Positions 50,657-61,033 of a DNA stretch of 64,000 nt are shown here, in pieces (positions within the stretch are counted from its first letter, which is position 1; the number at the start of each line of letters is the position of its first letter). Made by a program: the position numbers and the translations under genes. The notes below the pieces were generated by a model that was not told the origin of the DNA, ran no database searches, and was given only the letters and a program-made list of their open reading frames with translations. Source of the DNA: Brevibacterium mcbrellneri ATCC 49030 (GTDB lineage Bacteria > Actinomycetota > Actinomycetes > Actinomycetales > Brevibacteriaceae); the NCBI RefSeq assembly GCF_000178455.1, contig NZ_ADNU01000012.1, positions 1-64,000 of the forward strand. The letters are read 5' to 3'.

Positions 50657-51930
50657 GCACTCACCACACGCTCGAACATGTCAGTGAACTGGGGCAGGGT
50701 CTTGGCCACAGTGTCGGGGTCTTCAATGGTGACATCTTGCGTGAGCCCCACCAGCGCTCCGGCCATGACCATGCGGTGATCGGCGTAGCTGCTCCACGCA
50801 CAGCCCGTGGAAACCGTCGAAGTGATGGTGAGGTAGTCAGGGCCCTCTTCCACCTGCGCTCCGGCCTTGGTGAGTTCGGTTGCCAGGGCGGTGAGGCGGT
50901 CGGTTTCGTGTCCGCGCAAGTGCCCGATCCCACGCAGGTGCGACGTACCGTGCGCGTGTGCCGCAATGGCAGCGACCACAGGGGTAAGTTCACCCACCTG
51001 GGAAAGGTCAAGGTCAACCGGTTGCACGGTGCCTGAGCCTGTGACGGTAAGACCTGCGGGGGTGAGCTCCGCGGTGCCTCCAAACGCCCGCGCTATGTCC
51101 ATAAACGCGTGTCCGGCCTGATCCGTGCGCTCCGGCCAGTGTGGAACCGTGACAGAACCGCCCGCAATGAGCGGCACGCCTAAGAACGTCGCTGCGTTGG
51201 ACAGGTCCGGCTCCACGGTGACATCGGTGGCTTGAATGACCCCGGGTTCCACAACCCAAGTTGTGGGATCAGGCTGGGTGACCTTCACGCCGTACTGCTT
51301 GAGCGTGGCTACAGTCATGTCGATATGTGGCTTTGAGGGAACTGTCTCACCGAGGTGTTTAACAGTGAGCCCGTCCGGGAACCGGGCCGCGGATAGCAGG
51401 AGCCCTGAAACGAACTGGGAGGATTGGGAAGCGTCAATGGTGACGGTGTTTCCTACGTGGTCACCGGTCGTGATCGAAAACGGAAGGAAACCGTCGTCTG
51501 AATCCACTGTGGCTCCCAGAGCAGTCAGTGCGTCGAGGATGGTCTGCATGGGGCGGACGCGCGCTTGCGGGTCCCCATCAAAGTGAGCACGGGTGCCAGT
51601 GGCTAAAACAACCGGGGGCACAAAGCGCATCACCGTGCCAGCCAGACCGCAGTCGATCGTGGCGTCACTGGCGCTGTTGTCACCACCCATGATGGGTTCA
51701 ACGCTTATATCATTGCCGTGCGGCGTGAAAGTAGCTCCCAGCGCGTCGAGCGCGCGCATCATGAGTTCGGTGTCACGCGAAACCAAAGGTGAACGCACAA
51801 TGGAAGGCGCATTCGAAAGAGCCGCTAGCACGAAATAACGGTTTGTCAGCGACTTAGATCCTGGAATATCACATGTGGCCCGTACCGGTGCGGTCGCACG
51901 CGGAACGGGCCAGTGGGTGCGGTTTACCAC
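50653..51930 (-). CDS. aroA: 3-phosphoshikimate 1-carboxyvinyltransferase (EPSP synthase)
   Basis: A 425-residue enzyme of the shikimate pathway joining phosphoenolpyruvate to shikimate 3-phosphate. Recognised by DIPGSKSLTNRYFVLAA (about 23-39), CGLAGTVMRFVPPV (about 93-106), ARVRPMQTILDALTALGA and LSNAATFLGVPLIAGG. Near the end DHRMVMAGALVGL is the standard DHRxAMA-type motif. Start is GTG 51930, two bases after the DoxX-family gene stop, so the two are probably cotranscribed. Confidence 0.94.
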   Translation of the reverse strand: MVNRTHWPVPRATAPVRATCDIPGSKSLTNRYFVLAALSNAPSIVRSPLVSRDTELMMRALDALGATFTPHGNDISVEPIMGGDNSASDATIDCGLAGTVMRFVPPVVLATGTRAHFDGDPQARVRPMQTILDALTALGATVDSDDGFLPFSITTGDHVGNTVTIDASQSSQFVSGLLLSAARFPDGLTVKHLGETVPSKPHIDMTVATLKQYGVKVTQPDPTTWVVEPGVIQATDVTVEPDLSNAATFLGVPLIAGGSVTVPHWPERTDQAGHAFMDIARAFGGTAELTPAGLTVTGSGTVQPVDLDLSQVGELTPVVAAIAAHAHGTSHLRGIGHLRGHETDRLTALATELTKAGAQVEEGPDYLTITSTVSTGCAWSSYADHRMVMAGALVGLTQDVTIEDPDTVAKTLPQFTDMFERVVSA

Positions 51931-51932
51931 CG

Positions 51933-52409
51933 TTATGCGTTGGGGGAAACTGCGTCGATTGCCTTTGCCGAGGTGCGTTCAACTTCGCGCCACAGGTCTT
52001 CTGCGGCGTGCTGTGCACGCCATGCGAGGCCAGGCTTGCCTGCGGTGTCGACCGAAGCGAGAAGGGCACCACCAAGAATTGCGGTCTTTGCCAAAAGGCC
52101 GTCAGTGGAGCGAGTTTCCTTGTTGAGCTGCTGTCCGACGACCTCGACAAGGTACGTGGTCACGAGGATGCTGGAGGACAGGCGTGGGAACTTGCCGATC
52201 GCCAGAAGAGAACCGGCGGTCACCTGTGCAACACCGGTCGCGCGGGCAATGAGTGCGGGGTCGACGTCAACGTCAAGTTTCTTCTTGGCAAGTGCTGAGA
52301 TGGGCTGAACAGAACTTGCAGCTACGTCGGGGTTCTTTACACGGACGAGTCCGTTGGCGATGTAAGCGGAAGCCAACATTGGGCGAGCAATCAACCTTAC
52401 AAGTGACAC
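51933..52409 (-). CDS. DoxX-family membrane protein
   Basis: A 158-residue integral membrane protein with about four helices. The start SLVRLIARPMLASAYIANGL is the usual DoxX beginning, followed by a cytoplasmic stretch (VKNPDVAASSVQP) and further helices. GTG 52409 with GGAAAGG upstream is preferred to an ATG at 52448 that has no ribosome binding site. Some DoxX proteins work in thiol-oxidative stress; the divergent sigR with its redox-responsive promoter makes that attractive here but unproven. Confidence 0.75.
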   Translation of the reverse strand: MSLVRLIARPMLASAYIANGLVRVKNPDVAASSVQPISALAKKKLDVDVDPALIARATGVAQVTAGSLLAIGKFPRLSSSILVTTYLVEVVGQQLNKETRSTDGLLAKTAILGGALLASVDTAGKPGLAWRAQHAAEDLWREVERTSAKAIDAVSPNA

Positions 52410-52455
52410 AGAAACAACCTTTCCGATTGGATTCGCTACGTTCAGCATAGCGCGG

Positions 52456-52482
52456 GGAATAACCAGGAAAGCAAAAAGGTTG
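52456..52482 (+). promoter_or_regulatory. SigR-type (ECF12) autoregulatory promoter
   Basis: GGAAT (52456-52460), exactly 18 bp, then GTTG (52479-52482). This equals the consensus GGAAT-N18-GTT used by SigR/SigH of actinobacteria. Transcription would start near 52489, upstream of the long in-frame start at 52517 of sigR. Confidence 0.8.
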
Positions 52483-52588
52483 TAACAGACACGTACAAAG
52501 CGTCGGACAAACGCACATGCGGAACATTCCAAGCGAGGTGACAGTGACGGCGACCTTAGTAGACTGGGAGCTGATGGAGAAAAATACT

Positions 52589-53203
52589 ATGAGTGCTCCC
52601 AGCGATCACGATGTTGATCTCACAACGGAAACGGAAGACGAACGTCGTGCGCGTTTTGAAAACGAAGCACTTGAATACGTCAATCAGCTCTACGCTGCTG
52701 CGCTGCGGATGACGCGCAACCCGGCAGACGCTGAAGACTTGGTTCAAGAGGCGTATCTCAAGGCGTATGCCGCGTTTCACCAGTACCAGCCGGGAACCAA
52801 CCTCAAGGCCTGGCTGTACCGCATCTTGACGAACACCTTTATTAACTCGTATCGAAAGAAACAGCGCCAGCCTCAAGAAACCGGTGGCGACACCATCGAA
52901 GACTGGCAGATCGCACGGGCCGCGAACCACACGTCTTCTGAAGGAAAATCAGCTGAGATTGAGGCCCTTGAGCGGATCCCAGACTCTGATATTAAAGAAG
53001 CGTTGCAATCACTTCCCGACGACTTCCGCATGGTCGTGTACTACGCGGACGTGGAAGGTCTCCCGTACAAGGAGATCTCCCAGATTATGGACACACCCAT
53101 GGGGACTGTGATGTCGCGCCTGCACCGAGGTCGTCGCCAGTTGCGCGAAATGCTGGCTGATTACGCTGCCGAACGAGGATTTGGAGAGGGGGTAGGTTCA
53201 TGA
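52589..53203 (+). CDS. sigR: ECF RNA polymerase sigma factor SigR (thiol-oxidative stress)
   Basis: A 204-residue ECF12 sigma factor that drives mycothiol, thioredoxin and protease genes under disulfide stress. Region 2 is [20 protein letters not shown] ... [17 protein letters not shown] (about 20-70) with [20 protein letters not shown]; region 4 is [20 protein letters not shown] ... [19 protein letters not shown] 52589 follows GGAG. An in-frame GTG-like start at 52517 would add 24 residues and would lie on the transcript from the SigR-type promoter, as with the long sigma-R form in Streptomyces. Overlaps rsrA by four bases. Confidence 0.93.
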   Translation: MSAPSDHDVDLTTETEDERRARFENEALEYVNQLYAAALRMTRNPADAEDLVQEAYLKAYAAFHQYQPGTNLKAWLYRILTNTFINSYRKKQRQPQETGGDTIEDWQIARAANHTSSEGKSAEIEALERIPDSDIKEALQSLPDDFRMVVYYADVEGLPYKEISQIMDTPMGTVMSRLHRGRRQLREMLADYAAERGFGEGVGS

Positions 53204-53475
53204 CACGCGAAACGTCCTGGTCGCAAAGCCGACTAGAGTCGCTTGAACGGATCTACGCGTTTCTCGACGGTGAGGCGAACGACGATGCGATCCTTGCCAT
53301 TAAAGAGCACTTACAGTGTTGCCCGGAATGTGAACGCGAATACAAGATCGAAGCGCTCATGAAGGAGCTTGTGCGTCGCTCCTGTTGTCAGGATCAGGCA
53401 CCGCAGGATCTTGCGGACAAAATTCGTGCGCGCATCACTGTAGAACGCACGCGCATTACGTATCACCGCGAGTAG
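53200..53475 (+). CDS. rsrA: Zinc-containing anti-sigma factor RsrA
   Basis: A 91-residue redox-sensing anti-sigma factor that holds SigR until its cysteines are oxidised. The zinc motif H-x3-C-x2-C is present in [17 protein letters not shown] (about 34-50). An additional Cys pair (RRSCCQDQ, about 62-69) is at the position of the third redox cysteine region. The N-terminal helix [12 protein letters not shown] fits ZAS-family proteins. ATG overlaps the sigR stop. Confidence 0.92.
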   Translation: MTRETSWSQSRLESLERIYAFLDGEANDDAILAIKEHLQCCPECEREYKIEALMKELVRRSCCQDQAPQDLADKIRARITVERTRITYHRE

Positions 53476-53520
53476 CCAAACCGGGATCGCCTTAGCCGGG
53501 GAACATCAACGCGCAGATAT

Positions 53521-53557
53521 AAAGATAGGGCAGGTGTTTACACCTGCCCCATCTTTT
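53521..53557. terminator. Bidirectional terminator between rsrA and bL37
   Basis: AAAGAT and GGGCAGGTGT pair with ACACCTGCCC and ATCTTTTT across a 2-base centre. T runs occur on both strands (AAAGAT reads ATCTTT in reverse), suiting convergent genes. Confidence 0.88.
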
Positions 53558-53564
53558 TATGTCT

Positions 53565-53639
53565 TTATGCGTTTGGGCGCTTGCCGTGGTTCGCCTTGTT
53601 GCGCTTACGGTCGCGACGCTTGCGTGCACGCTTGCTCAT
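53565..53639 (-). CDS. Ribosomal protein bL37 (AURKAIP1/COX24-like small basic protein)
   Basis: A 24-residue protein, MSKRARKRRDRKRNKANHGK followed by RPNA and TAA. The strongly basic composition and ANHGKRPN ending match the tiny actinobacterial large-subunit protein bL37 found in mycobacterial ribosomes. ATG 53639 has a good ribosome binding site (AAAGGAG, 6-7 bp upstream). It is convergent with rsrA, a placement seen in other actinobacteria. Its shortness means it is easily missed. Confidence 0.88.
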   Translation of the reverse strand: MSKRARKRRDRKRNKANHGKRPNA

Positions 53640-53724
53640 ATATCTCTCCTTTACTAGACCACCCTATTTTTCCATAGAGGGGGCACCACTTCAACAATGC
53701 TGGGTGGAGGCACGGCAGTGTGGG

Positions 53725-54333
53725 CTAGCCTTCCATGACGTTTTGAACGCCCAACCAGTCAAACCATCCACGGTTGAGCACAAGCCACGCGATGAGCCCA
53801 TAACCTTCTTGTGCGGGAAGCTCGCGGGAGCTGGAAGCAAGGTCACGCTGCCACACCGGATGGGATTTCAACGGCGAAAAACAATCGACGTACGGAACTG
53901 CACGGCGGTGAGCCACATCCGCAAAACCTGTCGATAACTGCGCAACCTTTTCATTCCGACTCTCACTGCGGCCAGGGGTGGGACCCACGACAAAGGTCGA
54001 CACCTCGGCGGCAAGAGCCTCATCCAACACATTGGCAAGATTCAAACGCGACCGGGCAGTCGAAAGCCCCGAATCAACATCATGCGACCCGGGAGCGAGA
54101 ACCAGACGGTTGATTCCACCGTCGCTAAACCGAAGCGAAGCTTCCGCAAAAGCGCGCTGAGCGAAAGCACCCGTGTCTTCCTGCGGAACAGCCAGAGTAT
54201 AAAACTCAGCGTTGGCCAAAGACGGGTGCGTGCGCACGGCAACCCTTCCGGCCCACCCAAGACTCCGAGCATCGCCGTGGCCGGCGACGAGTTCGTCACC
54301 GGCCACGACAATAGTAGTTTTCTTCAACGTCAC
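53725..54333 (-). CDS. SGNH/GDSL-fold protein with atypical GDEL motif
   Basis: A 202-residue protein of the SGNH-hydrolase fold. Block I reads VVAGDELVAGHGDARSLGW: Glu replaces the nucleophilic Ser of GDSL. Block III-like LVLAPGSHDVDSGLS is present, but the C-terminal D-x-x-H is not clear (AQEGYGLIAWL). Esterase activity is thus uncertain; the GDEL variant may define a separate actinobacterial group. Its GTG start follows the kgd stop with no gap (TAAGTG), so it is coupled to kgd. Confidence 0.7.
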   Translation of the reverse strand: MTLKKTTIVVAGDELVAGHGDARSLGWAGRVAVRTHPSLANAEFYTLAVPQEDTGAFAQRAFAEASLRFSDGGINRLVLAPGSHDVDSGLSTARSRLNLANVLDEALAAEVSTFVVGPTPGRSESRNEKVAQLSTGFADVAHRRAVPYVDCFSPLKSHPVWQRDLASSSRELPAQEGYGLIAWLVLNRGWFDWLGVQNVMEG

Positions 54334-57300
54334 TTACTTGAAAGTCCGTTCGATCACATCGGCCTGTTCAACGTCGTGCTGCTTCTTCAGACCAGTAGAA
54401 GGTGACGCTGATGCCTTACGGCACACAACCTCGACCTTGCGGTCTGACAACAGCTGCGAGAACTTGTAGTGCATGAACGGCCACGCACCCTGGTTTTCTG
54501 GTTCTTCCTGAGCCCACACCAGTTGTGCGTCCTCAGGGTACATACCCAAAAGCTCGTTGAGCGCGTCAATTTCGAGCGGGTACAGCTGTTCGACGCGCAC
54601 CAGAGCAGTGGTGGTGTCTTCCAGCTTCTGACGCTTTGCCAACAGATCCCAGTACAGCTTTCCAGCAACCAGCACGACACGCTTAACGTTCTTCGCGTCA
54701 ACTGACGTGTCCGGAATGATCGGTTCGAATCCACCGGAGGTGAACTGCTCAACATCGGTGGCCGCAGCCTTGAGACGAAGCATCGACTTAGGCGTAAAGA
54801 CCACAAGCGGACGCTTGACTTCAGCGTGTGCGTGGCGACGCAACAGGTGGAAGTACGAAGCACCGTTGGACGGGTACGCAACCGTCATGTTGGCTTCAGC
54901 GCACAGCTGCAAGAAACGCTCAATACGCGCTGAGGAGTGGTCAGGGCCCTGGCCTTCGAAACCGTGGGGGAGAAGCAGGACGATACCGGAAGTTTGTCCC
55001 CACTTCTGTTCCGAACTCGAGATGAATTCGTCAATGACCGACTGAGCGCCCTGTGCGAAGTCACCGAACTGGGCCTCCCACAGCACCAGAGCGTTGGTGC
55101 GTTCCACGGCGTAGCCGTACTCGAAGCCCATCGCCGCGTATTCGGACAGGAGCGAGTTGAAGACCCAGAACTTAGCCTGGTTGTCCGTGAGGTTAGCCAG
55201 CGGTGTCCACTCGTTGTCGTTCTCGTGGTCGATGAGCACCGCTTGACGCTGGGTGAAGGTTCCGCGACGTGAGTCCTGACCCGCCAGGCGAACCGGCACG
55301 TCTTCCATCAGAAGCGAACCGAATGCCAGCAGTTCGGCAAAGCCCCAGTCGATGCCACCTGAACGCGACATTTCCTTGCGCTTTTCCAAAAGGCTACGCA
55401 ACTTCTTGTGCACGTTGAAGCCCTCAGGAACTTCAGTGTGAACATCACCGATGCGTTCCAGCACTGACGCTGGGACAGCAGTTTCGAACGTGGAGTCGGA
55501 CTCCAGGTCGTCTGGGCGTTCCCACGGTTTCGTCACGCCGAGGTTGTCGGAAGCTCCCTTTTCAGCTTCCTTGGTCTCAGCGAACGCAGCTTCGAGCTTG
55601 TTCTGGTAGTCCTTAACGACCTCGGCGGCTTCTTCCGTGGAGATGCAACCGCGTCCCACCAGCGAGTCTGTGTAGAGCTTACGTACCGACATCTTCTTTT
55701 CGATGAGCGAGTACATGACCGGCTGCGTCATCGATGGGTCGTCACCTTCGTTGTGACCGCGGCGACGGTAGCACACGAGGTCGATCACGATGTCGCGGTT
55801 GAATTCCTGGCGGTAGTCGAACGCGAGCTGTGCCGCGTGGTAGACCGCTTCAGGGTCATCGCCGTTGACGTGGATGACGGGTGCCGAAATCGCCTTGGCA
55901 ACGTCGGTGCAGTAGTACGACGAGCGGGAGGAAGCCGGAGGCGTGGTAAATCCAACCTGGTTGTTGATCACCACGTGGATGGTTCCACCCGTGGTGTACC
56001 CGCGGAGTTCGGACAAGTTCAGGGTTTCGTATACAACGCCCTGACCGGCGAACGCAGCGTCACCGTGAACCAGCACCGGCAGGATCGAGAAGTCCTGGGT
56101 GTCGTCAGACGACACGTCCTGCTTAGCACGAGTGATTCCTTCAAGAACCGGGTTGACGGTCTCGAGGTGGCTGGGGTTAGCAGCGACAGACACCTTGGTT
56201 GTGTTGCCGTCTGGCGAGGTGAAGGAGCCTTCCATGCCCAAGTGGTACTTCACGTCACCGGAGCCCTGGAAGGAGTCAGGTGACTGAGTTCCGTCGAACT
56301 CGCGGAAAATCTGAGTGTAGCTCTTGCCAGCGATGTTGGTCAGTACGTTCAGGCGACCACGGTGGGCCATACCGATCGTGACTTCCTGCATGCCGGAGTC
56401 AGCTGCACGGTTGAGAACCTCGTCGAGGAACACGATGGTGGATTCGCCACCTTCGAGCGAGAAGCGCTTCTGACCGATGTACTTGGTCTGCAGGAACGTT
56501 TCGAACGCTTCAGATGCGTTGAGACGACCCAGGATGTGGCCCTGTTCAGCACGGCTGAGTTCTTGCAGTGGAACTTCGAGCTTCTTCTGGAACCAGCGAC
56601 GCTGTTCAGGGTCAGCGATGTGCATGTACTCGTAGCCGGTTGTACGGCAGTACGAGTCACGCAGGATACCCAGAATGTCGCGCAAGCGCATCTGTGAACC
56701 ATCGCCCAGACCACCGGTGGAGAACTTGCGCTCCAGGTCCCACAAGGTGAGGTCGTGGTTGTTGATGTCGAGGTCTGGGTGGCTGCGTTGGCGGTACACC
56801 AGTGGGTCAGTGTTGGCCATAAGGTGACCGCGGGTGCGGTAAGCGTCAATGAGTTCGATGACGCGTGAAGCTTTCGAAACGTCGTCCTGGTCCTCGGTGT
56901 GAACGTCAGGCTGCCAGCGAACTGGTTCATATGGCAGGCGCAGTGACTCGAAGACCTCATCGTAGAAGCCGTCGGCTCCCAAGAGGTATTCGTGGACGAG
57001 CTTGAGGAACTCTCCCGAACCGGCACCCTGGATGACACGGTGGTCGTAGGTGGAGGTCAGGTGCATGACCTTGGAAACTCCCAAACGGTCAATGGTCTCT
57101 TGGCTCGCACCCTGGAATTCTGCGGGGTAGGTCATAGCACCAACACCAATGATGCAACCCTGGCCCTTAGTCAGACGTGGAACCGAGTGGACGGTTCCGA
57201 TTCCACCGGGGTTCGTCAGCGAAACTGTAGTGCCCGCGAAGTCATCAGCGGTGAGCTTTCCGGAACGTGCACGGTTCACCAGGTCGTCATAAGCGTCCAC

Positions 57301-58062
57301 GAACTGCTTGAACGTGAGAGTTTCAGCCTTCTTGACGTTTGGCACCAGGAGCGAACGCGTGCCGTCCTTCTTAGGAATGTCAATGGCTAGACCAAAGTTC
57401 ACGTGAGCTGGTTGCACCATGACTGGCTTGCCGTCACGGACTTCGTAGTACACATTCTGGGTTGGGAAAGCCTTGAGCGCGCGGATGACGGCGAAACCGA
57501 TGAGGTGGGTGAAGGACACCTTGCCACCGCGTGTGCGACGCAGGTGGGAGTTGATGACAATGCGGTTGTCAATGAGTGCCTTCGCAGGAAGTGCACGCAC
57601 CGAGGTGGCGGTAGGGACTTCGAGGGAGGCGTCCATGTTTTCGGCGATGAGCTTTGCAGGCCCGCGCAGTTTGGTGACGACGTCTTCGGCCTTTTCATCG
57701 CTGGCCTTAGGTGCCGACTGGGTGGGGGAGGATTTCTTCTGCGAAGCGACCTTGGATTCGGCTTTAGTGGTTTCCGCTTCGTTGACCGACGGCTCAACGC
57801 CCTTGGTCTTTACTTCTGCTTTAGGCTGGGCCTCTTTGGAGCCCTTCTCGCTAGGCTTGCTATTTGCAGGAGCCTGCGAATTCGACTTTGTGCCGGAGGC
57901 CGTTGAGGTGCTTGCCGGCGCGCCCTCATACTTCTCAAAGAAGGGCCACCACTCCTTGTCGACTGAGTTCTTGTCGTTCTTGTACTTTTCGTACAGTTCT
58001 TCGACCAGCCATTCGTTGGAACCAAAGTCTCCAGTGAGATCAGTAGGTGTTGTTTCGGACAC
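54334..58062 (-). CDS. kgd: Multifunctional 2-oxoglutarate decarboxylase/dehydrogenase (E1 with fused E2-like domain)
   Basis: A 1,242-residue enzyme that decarboxylates 2-oxoglutarate and forms the E1o-E2o part of the dehydrogenase in actinobacteria. The N-terminus TDLTGDFGSNEWLVEELY is the E1 anchor; a Ser/Lys/Ala-rich linker (about 50-125) precedes an E2-type acyltransferase domain with STYDHRVIQGAGSGEFL (about 335-351) but no lipoyl domain. The E1 part has YRTRGHLMANTDPL, GMAHRGRLNVLTNI, the TPP-binding GDAAFAGQGVVYETLN and RRRGHNEGDDPSMTQP. Start GTG 58062 matches the family N-terminus; the frame continues upstream to 58152. Confidence 0.95.
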   Translation of the reverse strand: MSETTPTDLTGDFGSNEWLVEELYEKYKNDKNSVDKEWWPFFEKYEGAPASTSTASGTKSNSQAPANSKPSEKGSKEAQPKAEVKTKGVEPSVNEAETTKAESKVASQKKSSPTQSAPKASDEKAEDVVTKLRGPAKLIAENMDASLEVPTATSVRALPAKALIDNRIVINSHLRRTRGGKVSFTHLIGFAVIRALKAFPTQNVYYEVRDGKPVMVQPAHVNFGLAIDIPKKDGTRSLLVPNVKKAETLTFKQFVDAYDDLVNRARSGKLTADDFAGTTVSLTNPGGIGTVHSVPRLTKGQGCIIGVGAMTYPAEFQGASQETIDRLGVSKVMHLTSTYDHRVIQGAGSGEFLKLVHEYLLGADGFYDEVFESLRLPYEPVRWQPDVHTEDQDDVSKASRVIELIDAYRTRGHLMANTDPLVYRQRSHPDLDINNHDLTLWDLERKFSTGGLGDGSQMRLRDILGILRDSYCRTTGYEYMHIADPEQRRWFQKKLEVPLQELSRAEQGHILGRLNASEAFETFLQTKYIGQKRFSLEGGESTIVFLDEVLNRAADSGMQEVTIGMAHRGRLNVLTNIAGKSYTQIFREFDGTQSPDSFQGSGDVKYHLGMEGSFTSPDGNTTKVSVAANPSHLETVNPVLEGITRAKQDVSSDDTQDFSILPVLVHGDAAFAGQGVVYETLNLSELRGYTTGGTIHVVINNQVGFTTPPASSRSSYYCTDVAKAISAPVIHVNGDDPEAVYHAAQLAFDYRQEFNRDIVIDLVCYRRRGHNEGDDPSMTQPVMYSLIEKKMSVRKLYTDSLVGRGCISTEEAAEVVKDYQNKLEAAFAETKEAEKGASDNLGVTKPWERPDDLESDSTFETAVPASVLERIGDVHTEVPEGFNVHKKLRSLLEKRKEMSRSGGIDWGFAELLAFGSLLMEDVPVRLAGQDSRRGTFTQRQAVLIDHENDNEWTPLANLTDNQAKFWVFNSLLSEYAAMGFEYGYAVERTNALVLWEAQFGDFAQGAQSVIDEFISSSEQKWGQTSGIVLLLPHGFEGQGPDHSSARIERFLQLCAEANMTVAYPSNGASYFHLLRRHAHAEVKRPLVVFTPKSMLRLKAAATDVEQFTSGGFEPIIPDTSVDAKNVKRVVLVAGKLYWDLLAKRQKLEDTTTALVRVEQLYPLEIDALNELLGMYPEDAQLVWAQEEPENQGAWPFMHYKFSQLLSDRKVEVVCRKASASPSTGLKKQHDVEQADVIERTFK

Positions 58063-58148
58063 GGCGCGAATCGCCCTCTTCCTCAACTCGTAGCATTGTT
58101 CAATCAGAGCAATTTTAACCCTACACGGCAAACTTCTTTGTTGTTTGA

Positions 58149-59618
<1,470 letters not shown>

Positions 59619-59629
59619 ACTCAAGGTCT

Positions 59630-59725
59630 ATGACGAGTGACAGTCCCGGCCGGCGTGAGGCCGGCATCCCAACGTTTCGGCATACTGCCGATTTTTCCTT
59701 TCTCCAACCCGGAACTGTGCAATAA
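59630..59725 (+). CDS. Candidate leader peptide upstream of the CNNM operon
   Basis: A 31-codon ORF, MTSDSPGRREAGIPTFRHTA followed by DFSFLQPGTVQ and TAA. Its stop directly abuts the ATG of the CNNM gene and is in the same frame (TAA-ATG), which fits termination-reinitiation because the CNNM gene has no clear ribosome binding site. The ORF covers both hairpins of the leader. It resembles no known protein; expression is unproven. Confidence 0.4.
   Translation: MTSDSPGRREAGIPTFRHTADFSFLQPGTVQ
59646..59696 (+). promoter_or_regulatory. Tandem hairpins ending in an intrinsic terminator (attenuator candidate)
   Basis: First hairpin CCGGCC-GGCGTGA-GGCCGG (59646-59664). Second TCGGCA-TAC-TGCCGA followed by TTTTT (59677-59696), a complete intrinsic terminator 30 bp before the CNNM start. 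CGGCA occurs in both hairpins (59662-59666 and 59678-59682), and either copy can pair with TGCCG (59686-59690), so an anti-terminator alternative exists. It could simply end guaB1 transcription. Confidence 0.55.
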
Positions 59726-61033
59726 ATGGAGTGGCTCTATCTTGCTTTGGCGCTCCTCCTCATCGTAGGCACAGGAGTTTTTGTTGCGGCTGAGTTCGCG
59801 CTACTGACTCTCGACAAGCACACTGTTGACGAAGCAGTGCGGAACGGCCAGCCAGGTGCTAAATATCTAGAAAAAGGTCTCCATCATCTTTCGACGCAGC
59901 TGTCTGCTGCGCAAGTGGGTATCACGATCACTACGCTGCTCACTGGTTACCTCATGCAACCGTCGCTTGGCGCACTTCTCATCCCGTTGGTCGAGGATCA
60001 GGGTGCTAGTGAAGCTGTATCGCGCGCTGTGTCCTTAACGGTGGCTCTGGTCATCTCCACTGTTTTGTCAATGGTTGTTGGTGAACTAGTCCCCAAGAAC
60101 CTTGCGATTTCTGCACCCATGAAGGCCGGTAGTTTCGCGGTTCCTCTGCAATACATGTTTTCGATTGTATTCCGCCCAGTCATTGCGCTTCTGAACGGGA
60201 CAGCCAACAAAGCGCTCGTCGCTATGGGGATCGAACCCCAGGAGGAAAGCTCCGCGGGCCGGTCAGCAGACGAACTGACCAGCCTTGTACGCCACTCGGC
60301 TGACGAAGGAACAATGGACGTTCAAACTGCCGACCTCTTGGCACGCACCTTGAGCATTTCTGAGCGGACAGCGGAAGACGTCATGACACCTCGGACGCGG
60401 ATGGCCACAGTCGAAAAGGACACCACCGCGGCACAGATCACCGAACTTGCCCGACAAACCGGTTTCTCTCGATTCCCCGTCGTGGGGGATTCGCGTGACG
60501 ACATTGTGGGCGTCGTGCACGTTAAGCAAGCGGTTGCAGTGCCCTTGGCTAACCGTGAGGATGCTTTTGCTGCAGGGCTCATGACAGATGTGTCGGAGGT
60601 CCCAGAAACGATGCCGGTTGACCACCTTTTGGTGGTGTTACGCAGTCGAGGTAACCAGATGGTGCTGGTCATCGATGAATACGGCGGCACGGCTGGTGTC
60701 GCAACTTTGGAAGACGTTGTTGAAGAGCTTGTTGGTGAAGTCGTCGACGAACACGACCGGTTAAGTGTGCAAGTCCGCCCAGCACGGGATGGCTCTTGGC
60801 TAGTCCCCGGGAGCTTGCGCCCAGACAATGTCACAGAGGCGACTGGAGTTGAGATCCCGGAAGACGTGGACTACGAAACGATGGCCGGGTTCGTCATGTT
60901 TTCTTTGGGAACGATCCCGAAAGTCGGAGACTCCGTGCGGGTGAAAGACGCCTCGCTCGTGGTTGAACGCATGCACGGGCACAGGATTGAAAGACTGCGC
61001 CTAGTTCCCGACTATCTGGGAGGTGCAGCGTGA
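59726..61033 (+). CDS. CNNM/CorC-family membrane protein (hemolysin-type), with CBS and CorC_HlyC domains
   Basis: A 435-residue protein. Residues 1-180 form the DUF21/CNNM transmembrane domain (FVAAEFALLTLDKHTVDEAV, SAAQVGITITTLLTGYL). A CBS pair lies at about 210-330 (VMTPRTRMATVEKDTTAAQI; VIDEYGGTAGVATLEDVVEE), followed by a CorC_HlyC domain (about 350-430). CNNM proteins handle Mg2+ or Co2+ export and homeostasis; 'hemolysin' is a historical label. The last four bases overlap the second CNNM gene. Confidence 0.9.
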   Translation: MEWLYLALALLLIVGTGVFVAAEFALLTLDKHTVDEAVRNGQPGAKYLEKGLHHLSTQLSAAQVGITITTLLTGYLMQPSLGALLIPLVEDQGASEAVSRAVSLTVALVISTVLSMVVGELVPKNLAISAPMKAGSFAVPLQYMFSIVFRPVIALLNGTANKALVAMGIEPQEESSAGRSADELTSLVRHSADEGTMDVQTADLLARTLSISERTAEDVMTPRTRMATVEKDTTAAQITELARQTGFSRFPVVGDSRDDIVGVVHVKQAVAVPLANREDAFAAGLMTDVSEVPETMPVDHLLVVLRSRGNQMVLVIDEYGGTAGVATLEDVVEELVGEVVDEHDRLSVQVRPARDGSWLVPGSLRPDNVTEATGVEIPEDVDYETMAGFVMFSLGTIPKVGDSVRVKDASLVVERMHGHRIERLRLVPDYLGGAA

